64,000 nucleotides of DNA from Roseiconus lacunae (GCF_008312935.1 NZ_VSZO01000002.1:62001-126000); one strand, 5' to 3'. Positions 26,582 to 39,400 are shown, numbered from the stretch's first letter. The notes: generated by a model from the letters alone, not told the origin. Numbers and translations: made by a program.

Positions 26582-29500
26582 TTAGGTGTCCCATTGCTGC
26601 ATTGTTGACGCCAATTGTTTGAGTTGTGGCTTGTTCTTTTCGAGCGCCATCAACCCCACCATCAGTGACACGCCGGTACCAATCCCAAATACCCACCACG
26701 GCCACACCGCGTCGATTTGTTGACCCGCGTGCCAAACCATGCTGGTCACTCCGAGCAACACAAAACTGGTCCCCAGATAAAGAAATGGCCGCACCCGCAG
26801 GACCACGCCGGTCACCGCCCCAAGAAGCGCCAGGGTAATCAAAACGACGGGGCCAGCAATCGTGGTCCCGATGCCCTGGATCAGCATATCGGCTGAACTG
26901 GAGACATAGATGGTCAACATCGTCGCATAACGAATCGCTTCGGTCGTTTCGCGACCAAGCTCATCCCGGTATCGATGAACCAGGTACAACACACAAACCG
27001 CCGGCGGAATCAGCCACGCTTGCGGATGCGCCAAGAATCCCCACTCGGGAACCTGGATCAACACAACCCATAAGGCAACGTTCGCCAAAACAATCGAAAC
27101 CAGACGCGAACGGTGACTTTTCCAAATGACGGAAACCACACCGTAGTAGAACGCCGCGGCAATCAACAGGGCCTGATAGGAAACGTGACTTTGGATGAAC
27201 GTCCATGCGGATCCACCTTCGGATTCGCCGACGAAACCAATCATCGTTGAACCACTTAACCAGAACCCAAGCACCGGAATCAACGGTAGAAACAAAGCGG
27301 TTTGCTTAAGCGTCGCTGACAGCACTTCGTCGTCACGACGACGTGCCCATTCGGTGACCGCGACGCTGATAAACGACAATGCCATAACGATGTAGGGCCA
27401 ATAAGCTCGCAATCCCAAACTTGCCAGCGGACTTTTGCATAAAAACAAATGAAACCAAGTCAAACCGCCAATCGCTTGTGCTGCGACGATAAAAACCTGT
27501 CGTTGGCGATCGGACAGTTGCCAAATTTCACGGTAGCGAAAGCCAGGACCGCTAACAATCGCGACGAACGTCGCCAGGCCAGTGAGCATTCCTAAGATCA
27601 CTGCGACACCCAGATATAGCGGTCTGCTGAGCAGGCCTGTTTGTTCGGCGAGTCGAATTTGAATTTCTTGCACCAACATCGCCAACAGACTAGCAAGCGC
27701 TAAACACGATGCCGTAATGATCGCCCGCCGAATGACCGGCTGCCAGTTGTCAAAGTTAGCCTTCAAGAGAAACCGAGGAATCACAACGCCAGTGATCGCC
27801 GCGACCAAGACCCAGGCGACAAACCAGCGAGCCGGAAGTTCCCAAAGTGGAAGCGTTTGATCGGCGACCGCAGTGCTGGACCACATCCCAATCGCAATGA
27901 ACCCCAACCCAATCGCAACATCGCGAAGTCGCTGCACGCACGAACGCTGTGCCAGTTCGGCCGCTGCGATCGCCATCACGACAATTCCACAGATTGTGAT
28001 CCGAGTGACTGGCTGTGCGTTGTATCCGACAAGCAGCAACAAACAGATGCCAAGCTGCGCCAACACGACCAATGCTCCACAGCGGATCAATCCGTCTGCC
28101 CAATTTTGGACTGACAGCCGTGAACGATTCTCTCCCGAAGTTACTTCCCTGCCGATCCAGCGGTGCTGCAACTCGATCAAGCGATTGAGCAACGTTGCCG
28201 TTCCTGCCGACCAAAATGCCATCATCGCGAATGCAAGCGAAGTCCCTAAAACGATCACAGAAAGTGAATTTGGCAAGTTTGCCGATTGCTCGGGAACGAT
28301 CCGGATCATCGTCGACGCGAGACCCAACAAGATTGTTAGCACACCGACTTCGATCACTCCTCTGCGGAAACAACGCGTCACTAATGATGTACCGGCCAAG
28401 GTCACGATGACAAAACGTAACCAAGCCCATCGATCCAGAACGGCGAGCGAATCGCGAAAGAAATTTGCATTCTGCACTTGAAGCATCACTTCATAGAACA
28501 CGACGACGAGCACGAGCAAAGAAGCCTCGCGTTCTGCCAGCAGTCGGCGTGGGCGCGTCGAAACCGCAACGTCACTTCGATCAGGCACAACGATTCGCCA
28601 AACTAGCATCACAGCACAGACCCAAACCAACGCCCATGTCAGGATCGCAAGCGAACTATATTGCCATGATTCAACCAACCAAACCGTTAGAACGGTGCCC
28701 ACGGTCAGTGAATAGGACGAAAATGCGCGACAAAACACCGTCGAACGTCGAGACAACGCGGCCGGGCTTGCGCCACAATTTTGCCATCCAAATGCATACC
28801 GCGTAGTCAGCACAACAGCGATGACACAGCCCAGCCATCCGACCAGCGCATCGATCCTAGCGGAGCCTTGGATCAGACAGAGCAGCGTGGTCATGACCAA
28901 TAGGACAGCCGATTGGTACCGACCGAACCGTGACACGGCCCAATCACCAGGCCAAATCCATAGGACCGTCCACACACCCGCAATCACGATCCAGGTGATG
29001 TGGAGTGCGAGCGAGACAGATATTCCCTCGATCGGCGAGGCCGCGAGCAAATACGCGAGATGACCAGAAATCAGCAACGCGATCACTTCCCAAGGCACCG
29101 TCAATCGCAGTTTCAATTCAACGATTCGGTCAACTCCAAACCACAGACCAACAGCCATCGCGGTCAACGCCATCCCCCATACTGAATGACCTTGCCAAGC
29201 GATCGATAGCCCTAGTGCGGATAGGATCACCGCGATCGCGTTGGTGATCCCGATCGTTGTGCAGACCAGAACGCTTGTTCGAAGAGCAGACCTGGAACGT
29301 AATCCGACCGCCCAAGTGACCATCGCAGACATGCCGCCCGCGATCCCAGCAATCTGTGCTGTCCATACTGATCCGTCCCAATCAAACCAAGGTTCAGAGC
29401 GGATGACCGGCGACATTAATACGACGATCATTGGAACCAAGAGCCCACTGAGAACGCCGACCAATGGTTGTGGTTTTCGATGGTCGAAAGAGGCGAATGC

Positions 29501-32500
29501 CAGCGAAGCAATCGCCCACCATACGGCGATCATAGCGACAACCGAGCTATCGATCCGTCCTTGCTCGGCGATCGGAGTCCACCAGTACGGCCCCAGCAGT
29601 CCTGCTGACGAAACGCCGATGAACAAAAATCCGATCGTCGTAAGGACACCGCTTGGAACGGCTAGCCAACGAAAACGACCTTTGGTTGCAGACCAACCAT
29701 CGATCACCACAAGGACGATCGCCATCAACGACGTCGCCGAGATGACTTGCCAAGCATGTTGGGCGAGCGTTAGTTCCGCAACCATCACACATCCCCAGCC
29801 GATCAAGCTGGCCATTCCCGTTGCGTTGCCAATCATTCGTTCATTGGTATCGGCAAGGCCGCCCAATTGACGAATTCCCAGACACACCGCCGAAACCCCA
29901 AATGCGACTAAAGGCAATACCAAGTCAATTTGTCCAACGGAATCGACCATCCTGGCATCCATCGTAAGCCAGCCTTCGACAAGCAATTGTCCGTAGGTAT
30001 ACAGCGCCGCGATACCGATCAGCGAGACTGCCACCGTCACGCTTGTTTGTTCAGAACGCCAGTCCCAGGCGGATTCGTTTGGCCGGTACCAGGAAAAACG
30101 ATCGTGTAACCAAACGGAGACCGGTGATCGTTGAGCGTCTTTTCCGGGTTCCAAGGGGACTGAACTGACCCAACGAAGAAACACGGTTCGAATCGAAAAG
30201 CAAATCGCCGTCCCTGCTATCACGACGCTCCAAGCCCACCACGCATGCCCTTGTCGAAGTTGTTCGCTATCGAATAACCACGGCGAATAGAAGTGCACGC
30301 AGACGATAGAAACGGCACTCACAAACGACAATCGCGACGCCAACAATAGAGCCGTTAATCGATCGCCAAAGCCAACCAAGCTCAAAACGGCAGCACTCAA
30401 TACCGTCGTCCCGGTCGCTAGCCAAACGCCGTTTGAGGGATCGATCAAAAACGGTTCCCCGACGCCCCAAGCCGTTAACCCGATGATCGCTCCCGCTACG
30501 GCGAGCCCCGAGGACGCGAGGCGGAGGGATCGCATTCGAGAACGACGCGTCTGCCAATACTCACCAACGAGCAGCAGCGTGATGGTGCTGGTGATGAGTG
30601 TGACAATCAACGGCGTCACCCCGGGCCAAGGTTGCCCCAATTGAATGGGCTTCAGCAATGACATCCAAAACCCCACCGTCGCACCGATCGTCAACGAAGT
30701 TGCGGCGACGAGTTGCCGGGTCGACCGCAGCATCCAGACACCCGCGATCGATGCGATGAACAATCCCAGACTGACCGATAGTGCCGGAACGACGCCCATC
30801 CAAGCCTCCGGCAACACCACCAGCAAAGCCGCGACCACGGCGGAGTAGGCGAACCAGATGGCGGCGGCACCGGCAAAGACCGGTTGATCCCTGCAAATCG
30901 TTTGAATCGATACCGCGCGCCGCCAAGCAAGCCCCGCCAAAGCTAACACATGAATGACCGCGACAACGGTGGCAACCAGCATCGACTCTCCGCCGATCAG
31001 TTTTCGCGACAAGTTCGTCGTTTCCCATTGAAGATCGCCCAGCATGGGTGAACATACAACAGCGGCGATCCCGATAGGGGCCAGTGCGACTGCGAACCAG
31101 TCAATCTTGCGGCTGATCAAACTCGCGACGATCGCGGTCATGGAGAAGCTAACCGCCCAAGCCCACAGCCACGCCATCGATTGCATCGAGGGCACGATGA
31201 CTACCATCGCCCCACCAAGAAACAAAATCGCGAAGACACGCGTAGCGAGTGACAACTGGGGACGGCGCCGATGACGAACCAGATCGATTGATAGCGATGC
31301 TAATAAGACGAATCCGGGTAACGTCGCATCGGCGAGTGCCAACCAGCCGTTTGACGTGCCCCGCATTAGGAATGCGGCGTACGCGGTCATCACAATCAGT
31401 GAAAACGCAGTTCCTGCGACCACCATTGCGTTTCGGCCTGCACTCCCGATTGAACGGTGACGCGGCGTGGATCGCCCCAGTAACCACATCATCATCGCGA
31501 CGGCAACCGATCCGCCAATCGCGACCCATCCTGCACCCGATTCCAAGGTGCGTGACGCGGCGGGCAAGAAGGGTAGTACGATCGATGTACCGGCAATCCC
31601 GACTGTCATCGCCAACGCTTTATCACGACCGACCAAGGCCTTTGCGACAACCCAAATCAAGGCGATGTAGATCGCGCCACACCCGACGATTGCGGCGACG
31701 GTGATCGGATCATTCAGCAGTACCGTCGAAGTTTCAATCCCATCAGTCGAAAGCCCCGCAAGGATTCCCAGCGGGACCAATAACAAGCCGATCACTAAGG
31801 TCGCCCGACTGGAACTTTGCAACTTCCAACGGAAAAGCGTGTATAGGCCTGCGAGACAAATCGAGACATTTCCGGCCATGAAGATCAATGACGGGACGAC
31901 CCGGTGCATCTGTTCGATCGTTTTCCATAAACTGACCACCAGGCCGATCGAGCAAACCACGATCAGGATTCCCGCGATCAATTCCCCCCAGCGAATGTTG
32001 TGATCTGCCAACATCTCGCCAATCGAACGCCCGGCTTTCGCTTTGATCGAGACGGGCACCGAAGAAGTCGGCACGGATGCTTCGGAAAGTTCGATGACCG
32101 GTGCGTCGCCGAACGATTCCGCCGAAGCGGCGTGCGCGACCGGAACGCTTCGGTGCGGCAACGTCGGAATTGGTTTTGAAGTCGGCAAACGAGTTGATGA
32201 AACCATTCCATCGCCTAGTCCGAAGTCGCTCGCCTCGGGATTTACGCTTTGCTGACTTGTCTTTTGCGGAATTGGTCCTTGCTGACCTGTACCATGCTCG
32301 ACGTTCGGCTGAGCTGCCGACACCGCGTGCGTTGCGGGCCGTGATAGCTGGCGGAGATGACCGCGCCAGGTCTGTGCGATTTCAGGGGAAATGATCTTGC
32401 GGCCTGCAAGACGGCTGATCACCCGGTGAGTCGCCGCTACATCGGCATCCACTGTTCGGGACTGATCAAAAGGCGGCGTTTGGTCCACCTGAGACAACAA

Positions 32501-32611
32501 TTCGGCCGGCTTGAAGATCAACCGAACGACGGTCGCAACGATCACCCAGGACAGATGGCCGACAAGCGTGATCACCGCCCAAAAAAAAGCCAGTCCCAAT
32601 AGTACTTCCAT
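26582..32611 (-). CDS. Very large polytopic membrane protein of unknown function
   Basis: 2,009 residues. One hydrophobic helix at the N-terminus (about 1-30) is followed by a hydrophilic, probably cytoplasmic stretch (about 35-205) and then by several dozen predicted transmembrane helices with short loops, almost to the C-terminus. The motif [20 protein letters not shown] opens the membrane part. No catalytic motif is evident: no nucleotide-binding loop, no metal site and no glycosyltransferase DxD that stands out. It resembles the large uncharacterised membrane proteins annotated in Pirellulaceae and, loosely, the many-helix DUF2339/DUF2157 group, but I cannot confirm a family. asnS follows on the same strand after 97 nt. 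A single reading frame of this length without a stop argues that it is functional. Confidence 0.85.
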   Translation of the reverse strand: MEVLLGLAFFWAVITLVGHLSWVIVATVVRLIFKPAELLSQVDQTPPFDQSRTVDADVAATHRVISRLAGRKIISPEIAQTWRGHLRQLSRPATHAVSAAQPNVEHGTGQQGPIPQKTSQQSVNPEASDFGLGDGMVSSTRLPTSKPIPTLPHRSVPVAHAASAESFGDAPVIELSEASVPTSSVPVSIKAKAGRSIGEMLADHNIRWGELIAGILIVVCSIGLVVSLWKTIEQMHRVVPSLIFMAGNVSICLAGLYTLFRWKLQSSSRATLVIGLLLVPLGILAGLSTDGIETSTVLLNDPITVAAIVGCGAIYIALIWVVAKALVGRDKALAMTVGIAGTSIVLPFLPAASRTLESGAGWVAIGGSVAVAMMMWLLGRSTPRHRSIGSAGRNAMVVAGTAFSLIVMTAYAAFLMRGTSNGWLALADATLPGFVLLASLSIDLVRHRRRPQLSLATRVFAILFLGGAMVVIVPSMQSMAWLWAWAVSFSMTAIVASLISRKIDWFAVALAPIGIAAVVCSPMLGDLQWETTNLSRKLIGGESMLVATVVAVIHVLALAGLAWRRAVSIQTICRDQPVFAGAAAIWFAYSAVVAALLVVLPEAWMGVVPALSVSLGLFIASIAGVWMLRSTRQLVAATSLTIGATVGFWMSLLKPIQLGQPWPGVTPLIVTLITSTITLLLVGEYWQTRRSRMRSLRLASSGLAVAGAIIGLTAWGVGEPFLIDPSNGVWLATGTTVLSAAVLSLVGFGDRLTALLLASRLSFVSAVSIVCVHFYSPWLFDSEQLRQGHAWWAWSVVIAGTAICFSIRTVFLRWVSSVPLEPGKDAQRSPVSVWLHDRFSWYRPNESAWDWRSEQTSVTVAVSLIGIAALYTYGQLLVEGWLTMDARMVDSVGQIDLVLPLVAFGVSAVCLGIRQLGGLADTNERMIGNATGMASLIGWGCVMVAELTLAQHAWQVISATSLMAIVLVVIDGWSATKGRFRWLAVPSGVLTTIGFLFIGVSSAGLLGPYWWTPIAEQGRIDSSVVAMIAVWWAIASLAFASFDHRKPQPLVGVLSGLLVPMIVVLMSPVIRSEPWFDWDGSVWTAQIAGIAGGMSAMVTWAVGLRSRSALRTSVLVCTTIGITNAIAVILSALGLSIAWQGHSVWGMALTAMAVGLWFGVDRIVELKLRLTVPWEVIALLISGHLAYLLAASPIEGISVSLALHITWIVIAGVWTVLWIWPGDWAVSRFGRYQSAVLLVMTTLLCLIQGSARIDALVGWLGCVIAVVLTTRYAFGWQNCGASPAALSRRSTVFCRAFSSYSLTVGTVLTVWLVESWQYSSLAILTWALVWVCAVMLVWRIVVPDRSDVAVSTRPRRLLAEREASLLVLVVVFYEVMLQVQNANFFRDSLAVLDRWAWLRFVIVTLAGTSLVTRCFRRGVIEVGVLTILLGLASTMIRIVPEQSANLPNSLSVIVLGTSLAFAMMAFWSAGTATLLNRLIELQHRWIGREVTSGENRSRLSVQNWADGLIRCGALVVLAQLGICLLLLVGYNAQPVTRITICGIVVMAIAAAELAQRSCVQRLRDVAIGLGFIAIGMWSSTAVADQTLPLWELPARWFVAWVLVAAITGVVIPRFLLKANFDNWQPVIRRAIITASCLALASLLAMLVQEIQIRLAEQTGLLSRPLYLGVAVILGMLTGLATFVAIVSGPGFRYREIWQLSDRQRQVFIVAAQAIGGLTWFHLFLCKSPLASLGLRAYWPYIVMALSFISVAVTEWARRRDDEVLSATLKQTALFLPLIPVLGFWLSGSTMIGFVGESEGGSAWTFIQSHVSYQALLIAAAFYYGVVSVIWKSHRSRLVSIVLANVALWVVLIQVPEWGFLAHPQAWLIPPAVCVLYLVHRYRDELGRETTEAIRYATMLTIYVSSSADMLIQGIGTTIAGPVVLITLALLGAVTGVVLRVRPFLYLGTSFVLLGVTSMVWHAGQQIDAVWPWWVFGIGTGVSLMVGLMALEKNKPQLKQLASTMQQWDT

Positions 32612-32976
32612 CGCTGCCGTCCACCACGTTCGATTGTCAACATTGCCACTGCGTCATGCGAGTGCGTTGCTCCAACTCGAGTTTAGATTTCGCCGAGAGG
32701 TTGGTGCCAGTTTTCCGAGACAACCGGGCGAATACTCGCCGGGCGACCGGATGAATCCGATCAACCGATTGGGACAAAACACTTCATCGGTAGAGAGCCC
32801 AAAGCGGGGCGACGATGCGCGAGCAAGCCGGCCTATTAAACAAAGAGCCGCGAGTGCTTTATCTACGCCAAGTGTCGAAGGTCGGCTGGGCAAACGACGG
32901 TCATACGCCCCGATCAATAACGGAAACCGTGGCTAGCATCATTTGGGCAATCCACAGCATGAGATTGGACACCGCG
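32612..32976. other. Spacer upstream of the large membrane-protein gene
   Basis: 365 nt with no supported gene. It contains an imperfect hairpin around CCGGGCGAATACTCGCCGGG (about 32722-32741) and presumably the promoter of the membrane-protein gene. Short open frames on both strands look like chance. Confidence 0.4.
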
Positions 32977-33639
32977 TTAGGCGGCTCGATATTGGATCCC
33001 ACTTTTCTTGCGACCGACAGCCGAGATAGCGCCGGTATGCTTGAGTACGTAGGCGATTTTCTGGGCGAACCAGCGAGGGCGCTGAGTGATCGAGGCGATA
33101 TCTTCGGTCGTGAAAGCGTCACGTTCGGGATCAAGTCCGACGAGATCGAACAAGTCGGCGGGCGTCCTCAATTCACAAGTCGACTCGATTTCTTCGAGGG
33201 CAACGTCTTCGACCCGATAGTCCTTTCGTTGCCAGCCACGTTTCCGCCGTGACGGAATCCGAGTCTGCTGGACGTTGACCAATGGCAATTCCAGGATCAA
33301 ATTCTCGTGAGGAAACACACGAGTGAAATAGATAAGATCATCGAAAACATCGATCAATTCGCCGCGTTTAGGGCTCATCCGATAAGACGAGATTTTCGAT
33401 CGTTTCGTTTTCTTTTTGGCGATACGAATACGATGCACCACCGGCTTGACCACGCGGACGGTGTGGCGATTGAGCAGCGTTTTCACTTTGCCGCGGATCG
33501 CCGAAAGCGACGCGCATTGAATCTCTATCAGCTCGTCCTGGCGAACCGCATCGATCCGGTAATTCCCCATCAGCACTTCGGTTTGCGATTCGTCGCTCGC
33601 GTAGTGAAGTTTCAATTGCTGATGTAGGGTCGTTTCCAT
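32977..33639 (-). CDS. Uncharacterised basic protein, possibly PD-(D/E)XK-nuclease-like
   Basis: 220 residues. The N-terminal 70 residues read METTLHQQLKLHYA, then NYRIDAVRQDELIEIQ with D30 and E39-I-Q41, then a helix and HTVRVVKPV. The spacing of an acidic residue, a beta-hairpin and E-x-Q/K resembles the PD-(D/E)XK nuclease core with the last Lys replaced by Gln. The middle is Lys/Arg-rich (IAKKKTKRSK), which fits nucleic-acid binding. The C-terminus (about 165-220) looks like a small winged-helix: FTTEDIASITQRPRWFAQKI. I do not recognise a named family. It sits 62 nt after pyrE on the same strand, so the two may be co-transcribed. Nuclease activity is only a suggestion. Confidence 0.75.
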   Translation of the reverse strand: METTLHQQLKLHYASDESQTEVLMGNYRIDAVRQDELIEIQCASLSAIRGKVKTLLNRHTVRVVKPVVHRIRIAKKKTKRSKISSYRMSPKRGELIDVFDDLIYFTRVFPHENLILELPLVNVQQTRIPSRRKRGWQRKDYRVEDVALEEIESTCELRTPADLFDLVGLDPERDAFTTEDIASITQRPRWFAQKIAYVLKHTGAISAVGRKKSGIQYRAA

Positions 33640-33701
33640 CGGCTTGCCGAGCTGCGTCGTGAACTTCGAAGGGGCCCGACGACGAGAAAATCAAAGTCGG
33701 C

Positions 33702-34265
33702 TTATTCCGGTTCGATACCGAAATCGCGAATCGTGGTCAACGTTTTCAGCATCAGTCCACGTTTTGCGAAAGCCTCTTCACCACCGGCCAGGCGATCAAT
33801 GATACCGATGACCTCACGCACCTTTAGCCCAAACGCTTCGGCCGCGTCAACAGCCTTCAGGGCGCTACCACCGCTGGTGATCACGTCTTCGACGATGACC
33901 ACTTCTTGCCCCGCTTCAACTGGGCCTTCGACTTGGCGTCCCATGCCGTGCCCTTTGGGTTCCTTGCGTACCATGAATCCCTTGAGCGGAAGTTCCTGCT
34001 GACCGGCCAGCATGACGATCGAGGCGGTGATCGGATCGGCGCCGATCGCCATCCCTCCGACGGCCGCCGGAAGATCACCCGAAGCTTGGATGGTTTCCAA
34101 CATACCGGCGGCGACCAAATTTGCTCCCTGCGGATGAAGCGTGATACGGCGGCAATCAAGATAATACGAAGCCTTTTTACCGCTCGCGAGCGTAAATTCG
34201 CCTCGTTGCAACGCTTCGGATTCAAGTAAACGGAGCAAATCTTGTTTGTCGTAGGCCATGATCAT
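33702..34265 (-). CDS. pyrE: Orotate phosphoribosyltransferase
   Basis: 187 residues, close to the usual length. The PRPP-binding motif VVIVEDVITSGGSALKAV is at about 121-138, preceded by FTLASGKKASYYLDCR, which carries the orotate/PRPP contacts, and by MVRKEPKGHGMGRQVEG with the catalytic flexible loop. It converts orotate and PRPP to orotidine 5'-monophosphate in pyrimidine synthesis. ATG at 34265 or the one two codons later could be the start; neither has a strong ribosome-binding site. No other pyr genes are nearby. Confidence 0.96.
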   Translation of the reverse strand: MIMAYDKQDLLRLLESEALQRGEFTLASGKKASYYLDCRRITLHPQGANLVAAGMLETIQASGDLPAAVGGMAIGADPITASIVMLAGQQELPLKGFMVRKEPKGHGMGRQVEGPVEAGQEVVIVEDVITSGGSALKAVDAAEAFGLKVREVIGIIDRLAGGEEAFAKRGLMLKTLTTIRDFGIEPE

Positions 34266-34490
34266 CTGGGGTCACAGAGGAAGTGATTGCGAGATCGCTG
34301 ACCGTAAAACGATTCTTGCCGACCTGCAAGGTGCCAATGTTTGATTCTTTCCTGGCGCGAGATGAATCTCAGCAGCCTGTTGATTTTCTAATGTCGCCCA
34401 TCACCCCGCGTTGGGAGCACTCTTTTCCGCTGGTATTGCGGAGCGGAAGCCGACTGTGTGGGAGATCAAACTTAACAATCAACAGGCGCG

Positions 34491-35288
34491 TTAGTCGCCG
34501 TTCAGTTTCCGGCGCAAATCCCGAGCTGCCTTTTGAAGGGCCAACGGCAACTTGCTACGCACAAAGTTCGATCCGGAAAACCAAGGTTCGGGTTCGCGCA
34601 TCAAAAAGCGGGCTTCCACGATCACGGCGTCTTGCCCAGCCAGCTCGGTCGCCGTCAGCCAACCGCGAAATCCGGAGTACTCGCCTGATCGACTCGAATC
34701 CGCTGTCGAATGCCAAGTGGATTTGAACCTTTCGTCCAGAACCAAGTCGATTCGGTTTTGCGTTACCGATTCCTGATGCGTGATTTTCAAAACAGCTTCG
34801 ATCTGAATCTGATCGAGTAATGTCAGGTTCACCCGGCGGTATTGTTCGCCCGACTGACGACGGATGCCTTTCGCTTCAAGCTCGGCATCACCGACCGGCT
34901 GACTGAACGAGTCATCCGACCGTGCACTCGAATCGCCAGTCCATCGTTTGGAAAAGTCATCATCACTGAATTGGGCGAGGCTACAGTGGACAACAAACAG
35001 GACGTGGACCGAGTGGCCGACACGGTTGCCGTCGGCGTCTTTGAGATACGCCAAGTCAATCCGAACCGGCGCGACTTGTGACTCTCGGGTGAACTGACGC
35101 AGCGACAACCCACCGATCATCGCTTTCAAATGATCCTGCTGTTCCTGCGTCGTTTCTGTCCCTTCGAAAGCGGGCGAGTGAAGTTCAAACGCAACGCCGG
35201 CAATCTCAACTTCGTCGGCGGTGACGTTCGATGGGAGTAGCGTCCAAAGGCAAAAGCAGACGGCATAGGCAACGAGCAAACGTTTCAT
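34491..35288 (-). CDS. Secreted protein of unknown function
   Basis: 265 residues from the ATG at 35288, which overlaps the TGA of the upstream TPR gene by one base (TGATG), so the two are translationally coupled. The N-terminus MKRLLVAYAVCFCLWTLLPS followed by NVTADEVE is a clear signal peptide, cleaved near ADE. The mature part is soluble and beta-rich, with two long strands-rich halves (about 25-95 and 140-235) and a C-terminal basic helix. I see no catalytic or binding motif and no family match. Its coupling to the TPR protein suggests a shared envelope role. Confidence 0.8.
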   Translation of the reverse strand: MKRLLVAYAVCFCLWTLLPSNVTADEVEIAGVAFELHSPAFEGTETTQEQQDHLKAMIGGLSLRQFTRESQVAPVRIDLAYLKDADGNRVGHSVHVLFVVHCSLAQFSDDDFSKRWTGDSSARSDDSFSQPVGDAELEAKGIRRQSGEQYRRVNLTLLDQIQIEAVLKITHQESVTQNRIDLVLDERFKSTWHSTADSSRSGEYSGFRGWLTATELAGQDAVIVEARFLMREPEPWFSGSNFVRSKLPLALQKAARDLRRKLNGD

Positions 35289-36325
35289 CAGTTCGCATAG
35301 CCGGGGTAGCGTTGCTGCAATTCTTGTCGAGCCGCGGCGGCTCGCTCGGTCCGCCCGACCTTGGGCCAAAGCTGGACAAGTCGCGTAAGAGCTTCGGCAT
35401 GCGCGTCGCCCGCACCAGAAAACATCAAGTGGGTGTGCAAGTAGGCCAAGATTGCGCCTTCCAAATCGCCCCCGGCTTCATAGCACTGGCCTTGCGCGTT
35501 GTAGATCTTCGCGCTCATTTCAATGTCGGTAGGGTTCAGCTCTGTGATCAGTTGCTCGACTTGCTTGACCCCTTCATCGACCTTCCCGGCCTTGCAGAGC
35601 GTGATCGCTTGTCCGGCCTTGGAAAGAATCTTTAGCCGGAGCGCATCGGAAGTGTTCACATCGACTGCGACGACTTCGGAAAAGACCTTCTGGGCACCTT
35701 CGATATCGTCCTTTTGCAACATCGCCATGCCGGTCAGGTATCGCGACAAAATTTGCGTTTCCGGAGACGGGGCTTTGGCAAGGTACCCGTACATCCGAAC
35801 CGCACCGTCATAGTTCTTCGATGCGAGTTCTAAGTCGCCGAGCAACTTGACGACGGAAAAGAAGTGATACGAGTTGCCGTGATTCTTCCCGAAAGCTGTC
35901 GCTTCGGCCTTGGCCGCGTTTCGATCGTATTGCCCGGCGAGTGCCATTTTGGCTCGTGAGAGCAAACGGTAGTAAGCAACGTCTGCCTTGATTACGTCGC
36001 GCGACAATTGATCGGCATTGATCGTCTTTAGTTCCTCGATCGCCTGTTCATACTGTCCGTCGATCGCCAATTCACGACCTCGGGTCAGTTCCGGTGGATC
36101 GCCTTGAAAGAGGATTTTCCGAATCTGATTTTCCAGGAAATTTTTGTCGTTGCTTCCGGCCTTGATCGTGACGCCATTCTTGTTGACCGCAATCACTTTT
36201 CCGGCCGATGCACTCGAAGATTCAAAGGTATAAACCCGATCGATTTGTGCTTCCGCTGGTGCGGCGGACCAAAGCAGTGTGGCGGTAAACGCGACAGTGC
36301 TTAGCAGTCTTTGTTGAGTATTCAT
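35288..36325 (-). CDS. Secreted TPR-like protein
   Basis: 345 residues from the ATG at 36325. The start MNTQQRLLSTVAFTATLLWS, continuing AAPAEAQ, is a signal peptide with an AEA-Q cleavage site, which favours this ATG over an in-frame one 99 nt upstream. After a beta-rich stretch of about 60 residues (VITIKAGSNDKNFLENQIRK-like) the rest is helical, with TPR-like pairs such as GQYEQAIEELKTI, ASKNYDGAVRMYGYL and GDLEGAILAYLH. It should work outside the cytoplasmic membrane as a scaffold. It lies between the large TPR gene (36431-39601) and the coupled small secreted protein, all on one strand, so a three-gene operon is likely. Confidence 0.85.
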   Translation of the reverse strand: MNTQQRLLSTVAFTATLLWSAAPAEAQIDRVYTFESSSASAGKVIAVNKNGVTIKAGSNDKNFLENQIRKILFQGDPPELTRGRELAIDGQYEQAIEELKTINADQLSRDVIKADVAYYRLLSRAKMALAGQYDRNAAKAEATAFGKNHGNSYHFFSVVKLLGDLELASKNYDGAVRMYGYLAKAPSPETQILSRYLTGMAMLQKDDIEGAQKVFSEVVAVDVNTSDALRLKILSKAGQAITLCKAGKVDEGVKQVEQLITELNPTDIEMSAKIYNAQGQCYEAGGDLEGAILAYLHTHLMFSGAGDAHAEALTRLVQLWPKVGRTERAAAARQELQQRYPGYAN

Positions 36326-36430
36326 CACGGTGGGTGGTGTCGGAGTCAGATAAGTTTTTCGGCTCGGTGCGATAGGCATGGTGGCCGATCGATTGGTGCC
36401 GGTGTGAAATCGAGTCAAAGACAAGGTAAA

Positions 36431-39400
36431 TTAAGGAAGGCCAGTCGGTTGCTCGCCGACACTGCGTTGGGCTTCTTTCATGAGTGCGTCGTAATTGCCA
36501 CGGCTTTCGGGACCACCGAGGTCGGGAAACAACGTCGCGGCTTCTCGGATGATCTTGATCGCCTTTTTCGTATCGGTCTCTCGCTTCCCGGATTTCCCCA
36601 TCAGATACAAACACAGGGCGACGTGGTAGCGAGCCTGGAAGAACTTCTCTTTAAAGTTTTCACTGCGGCGGATGTTCTTACTCGTTTTGCTACTGATTTC
36701 AGCCCAGCCCCAGATCACATTTTTTCCGTCCTTGCCTTTACGTGCTCCTTCGAGCGCCAGGCGGTAAGCCTTGTACGCGGTGTTGGGCTTCAACGTCGCG
36801 GCCCAAGATTCGTAGGCCTGTGCGCCTTCGATTTGAGCTTCCAGCATCATCGGTTGTTTTTCGAGCAACGCCTGCAATGTATCGAGCGCGTCCTTATATT
36901 CGCCGGACAAACGTTGTGCCTTTGCGGTCAGGTACGCCGTAGTAACGTTCGATTGATCATCAAGTGTTTTGAACGTCGCGATCGCTTGGGTCATCAACTC
37001 GGCCGCCTGGCCACTGGCTTTCGTTTGCCCGGGGGCCATTGCCGATTCCCCGAGTGACATCAACGTTTGGCCGACCCACCGCAGCGTGGCTTGATCTTCG
37101 GTCGCGTCACGAACTCGTTTGAGCATCTCCAAAAATGCGGTTGTCAGTTTTTGCTTTTTTGCCGGCGTCGCCGTATCGAGCTGTTCTTTTAAGTCGGTGG
37201 CCAGCCGCATGTAAGTTTGAGTCAACTTGGTTTGTGCTTCTGGGCCTTCATACGCCTTTCGCAATTTCTCCATCGTCGACGTCATACGGTCGAGGTACTG
37301 ACCGGGATCGTCGCTGGCAAGCATCACACCGACGAGTGCCTTGAGTTCGCTTCCATACAGTTCGCCGAGGAACGATTCGGAAGGATCTTCCAATTTGGTC
37401 GCGCGTTCGATCGGTCCATAAGTTTCGTGATCGAGGACGCCGAGTGCCTGCCGGTGCTCATCATCGATCAAGTAGATCTTGGCGAGGACCAACGCCGCTT
37501 GCAAAGCCTCGAACTCGACCAAGTTCCCTTCGATTTCGCCCAAGCCTTCTTGCAGGTTTTTCTTCGCTCGGGTGACCAAAGCCGTCGATTTTTCGGGATC
37601 GTTTTCTTCGGTTCGGGCGACGATCGATTGATTCCAAAACAGTTGGCCGAGCAACCGTTTAAATTCGGCACGCTCGTTTCCGGCCCCCATTTCGTCGATC
37701 AGTTTCTGCGCCCCGTCAAAGTCGTCTTTGCTGAGCAGCAGTCGGATTTGCAGTCCTTGTGCGGCCGCCGCATTGGGATCGTCAGGCCAAGTTTTGGCCA
37801 AGTATTTTCCCAACGATTCAAGTTGACGAAGCAAACCATCGTTTTCGTCCTCGGGGACTTCGCCGAGCAAAAATTGCATCGAGGTCAGCGCCATCAAGCC
37901 ACCTTTCAACCCGACGTCGGTACCGGGAGCCGATTTGGCCAGAAAACTACCGACGACGACCGTCTCTCGATGACGTTTCGATTGATAAAGAAAGTACGCC
38001 AAGATTTGCCGCGCTTGATTAAGCGATTCGATGTCCGTCTCGGAGTTGATCATTCCCAGCCCACCGCGCAGGACCTGAATCCCGATCTGATAGGCTTGTT
38101 CGATCTGTTTGTTTAAATCCGCTTTTTGCTTTTCTAATTCGTCAGACTTCGGTTGTGATTCCAGCAATGCGATCGTCGATTCGATTTCGCCCGCCTGTTC
38201 GAGAATCGTGGTCGCCGTTTCCAATGCGTCATTAAAACTCTTTGGCGGTTCGGCGGTAGGCAATTCCGCTTTGGTGGGCTCGATCCCCATTTCCTCCAGC
38301 ATCGCGTCGACTTCTTCGACATGTTTACCGGGAATCTTCTTGGCAGCTTTTAGGAGGTCGCGCCCGGCCGATTTTGCACGGCCGATTTCCCCTTTTTTCA
38401 GCGAGTCATCGGCGGCCTTGGCCAAGTATGCCTTGGCGAGCGCGACCCGGTATTCTTGCACCGAAGCGGTCGATTCTTCGTTGGGGCGAATCTGATTGGC
38501 GAAGGCTTCGGTTCGATCGATCGCTTCTTGATACTTCGGCGGATCGGATGCCAACTTCATCCGTACCACCCCGGCGGCGGCCAAAAACTTCGCATCGCGA
38601 AGAACATCGACCTCGGGTTCTTCCAGCATTCGCAAGTAATGATCCAGCGCGGCCGCTTGATCACCAAGCAATTCGTGAATTTCCCCCAAGTGGACCAAGG
38701 CGATCGCACCGGGCGGGTACTTGAAGTAAATCTTGTTCAGTTCGGCCAAACGATTGCGAGCATCTTCGAGGCCTTGCTTGTCTTTCTCGGCCGGATTGTC
38801 GAATGTCTTAGCGGCCAGCTTCAATGCATCCGCGGCATTCAGCTGAGACTGCAAGAATTCAAAACGGTACTGGTCGCGGCGGGCAGCGGCGTCCGGATCG
38901 GAATCGGCATCAATTTTCTGCCCACGGATCTCTTTCAGTTTTTCGCGAAGGTCCGCGACAATTGCATCAAACGTTTTTGCGGCTTCCAAATACGAAGTCC
39001 GCGCCTGTTTGACTTTGTCATCGCTGGGCGTACCGGCCAAAAGCTGCGCCGCCCGGATCATTTGAAGCTTGCCCAGTTGCAACCGCGCCTCACTGACACG
39101 GGGATGACTGGATTGCGATTCGATGAAACCTTGCAGGGTCCGTTCCGCGTCGGCGAACGCTTCGTCGCGTGAATCCGAGCTGCGGGTGTTGAGTGCTTGC
39201 TCGATATACGTCTGTGCTTTTTCAAGCGGGATCGCTTTGACAAACGATTCGTCGATTCCCTCGATCGATTTGGCCCGATCGAGATACACGATCGCGGTAT
39301 CGAAGTACCCCACATTGCGAAGTTGCTTAACAAACGCTTCGGCAGGTTCGCCATTCGCGTACACCGTCGATAACGCCAACGGCCCACCGCCGGATCCACC

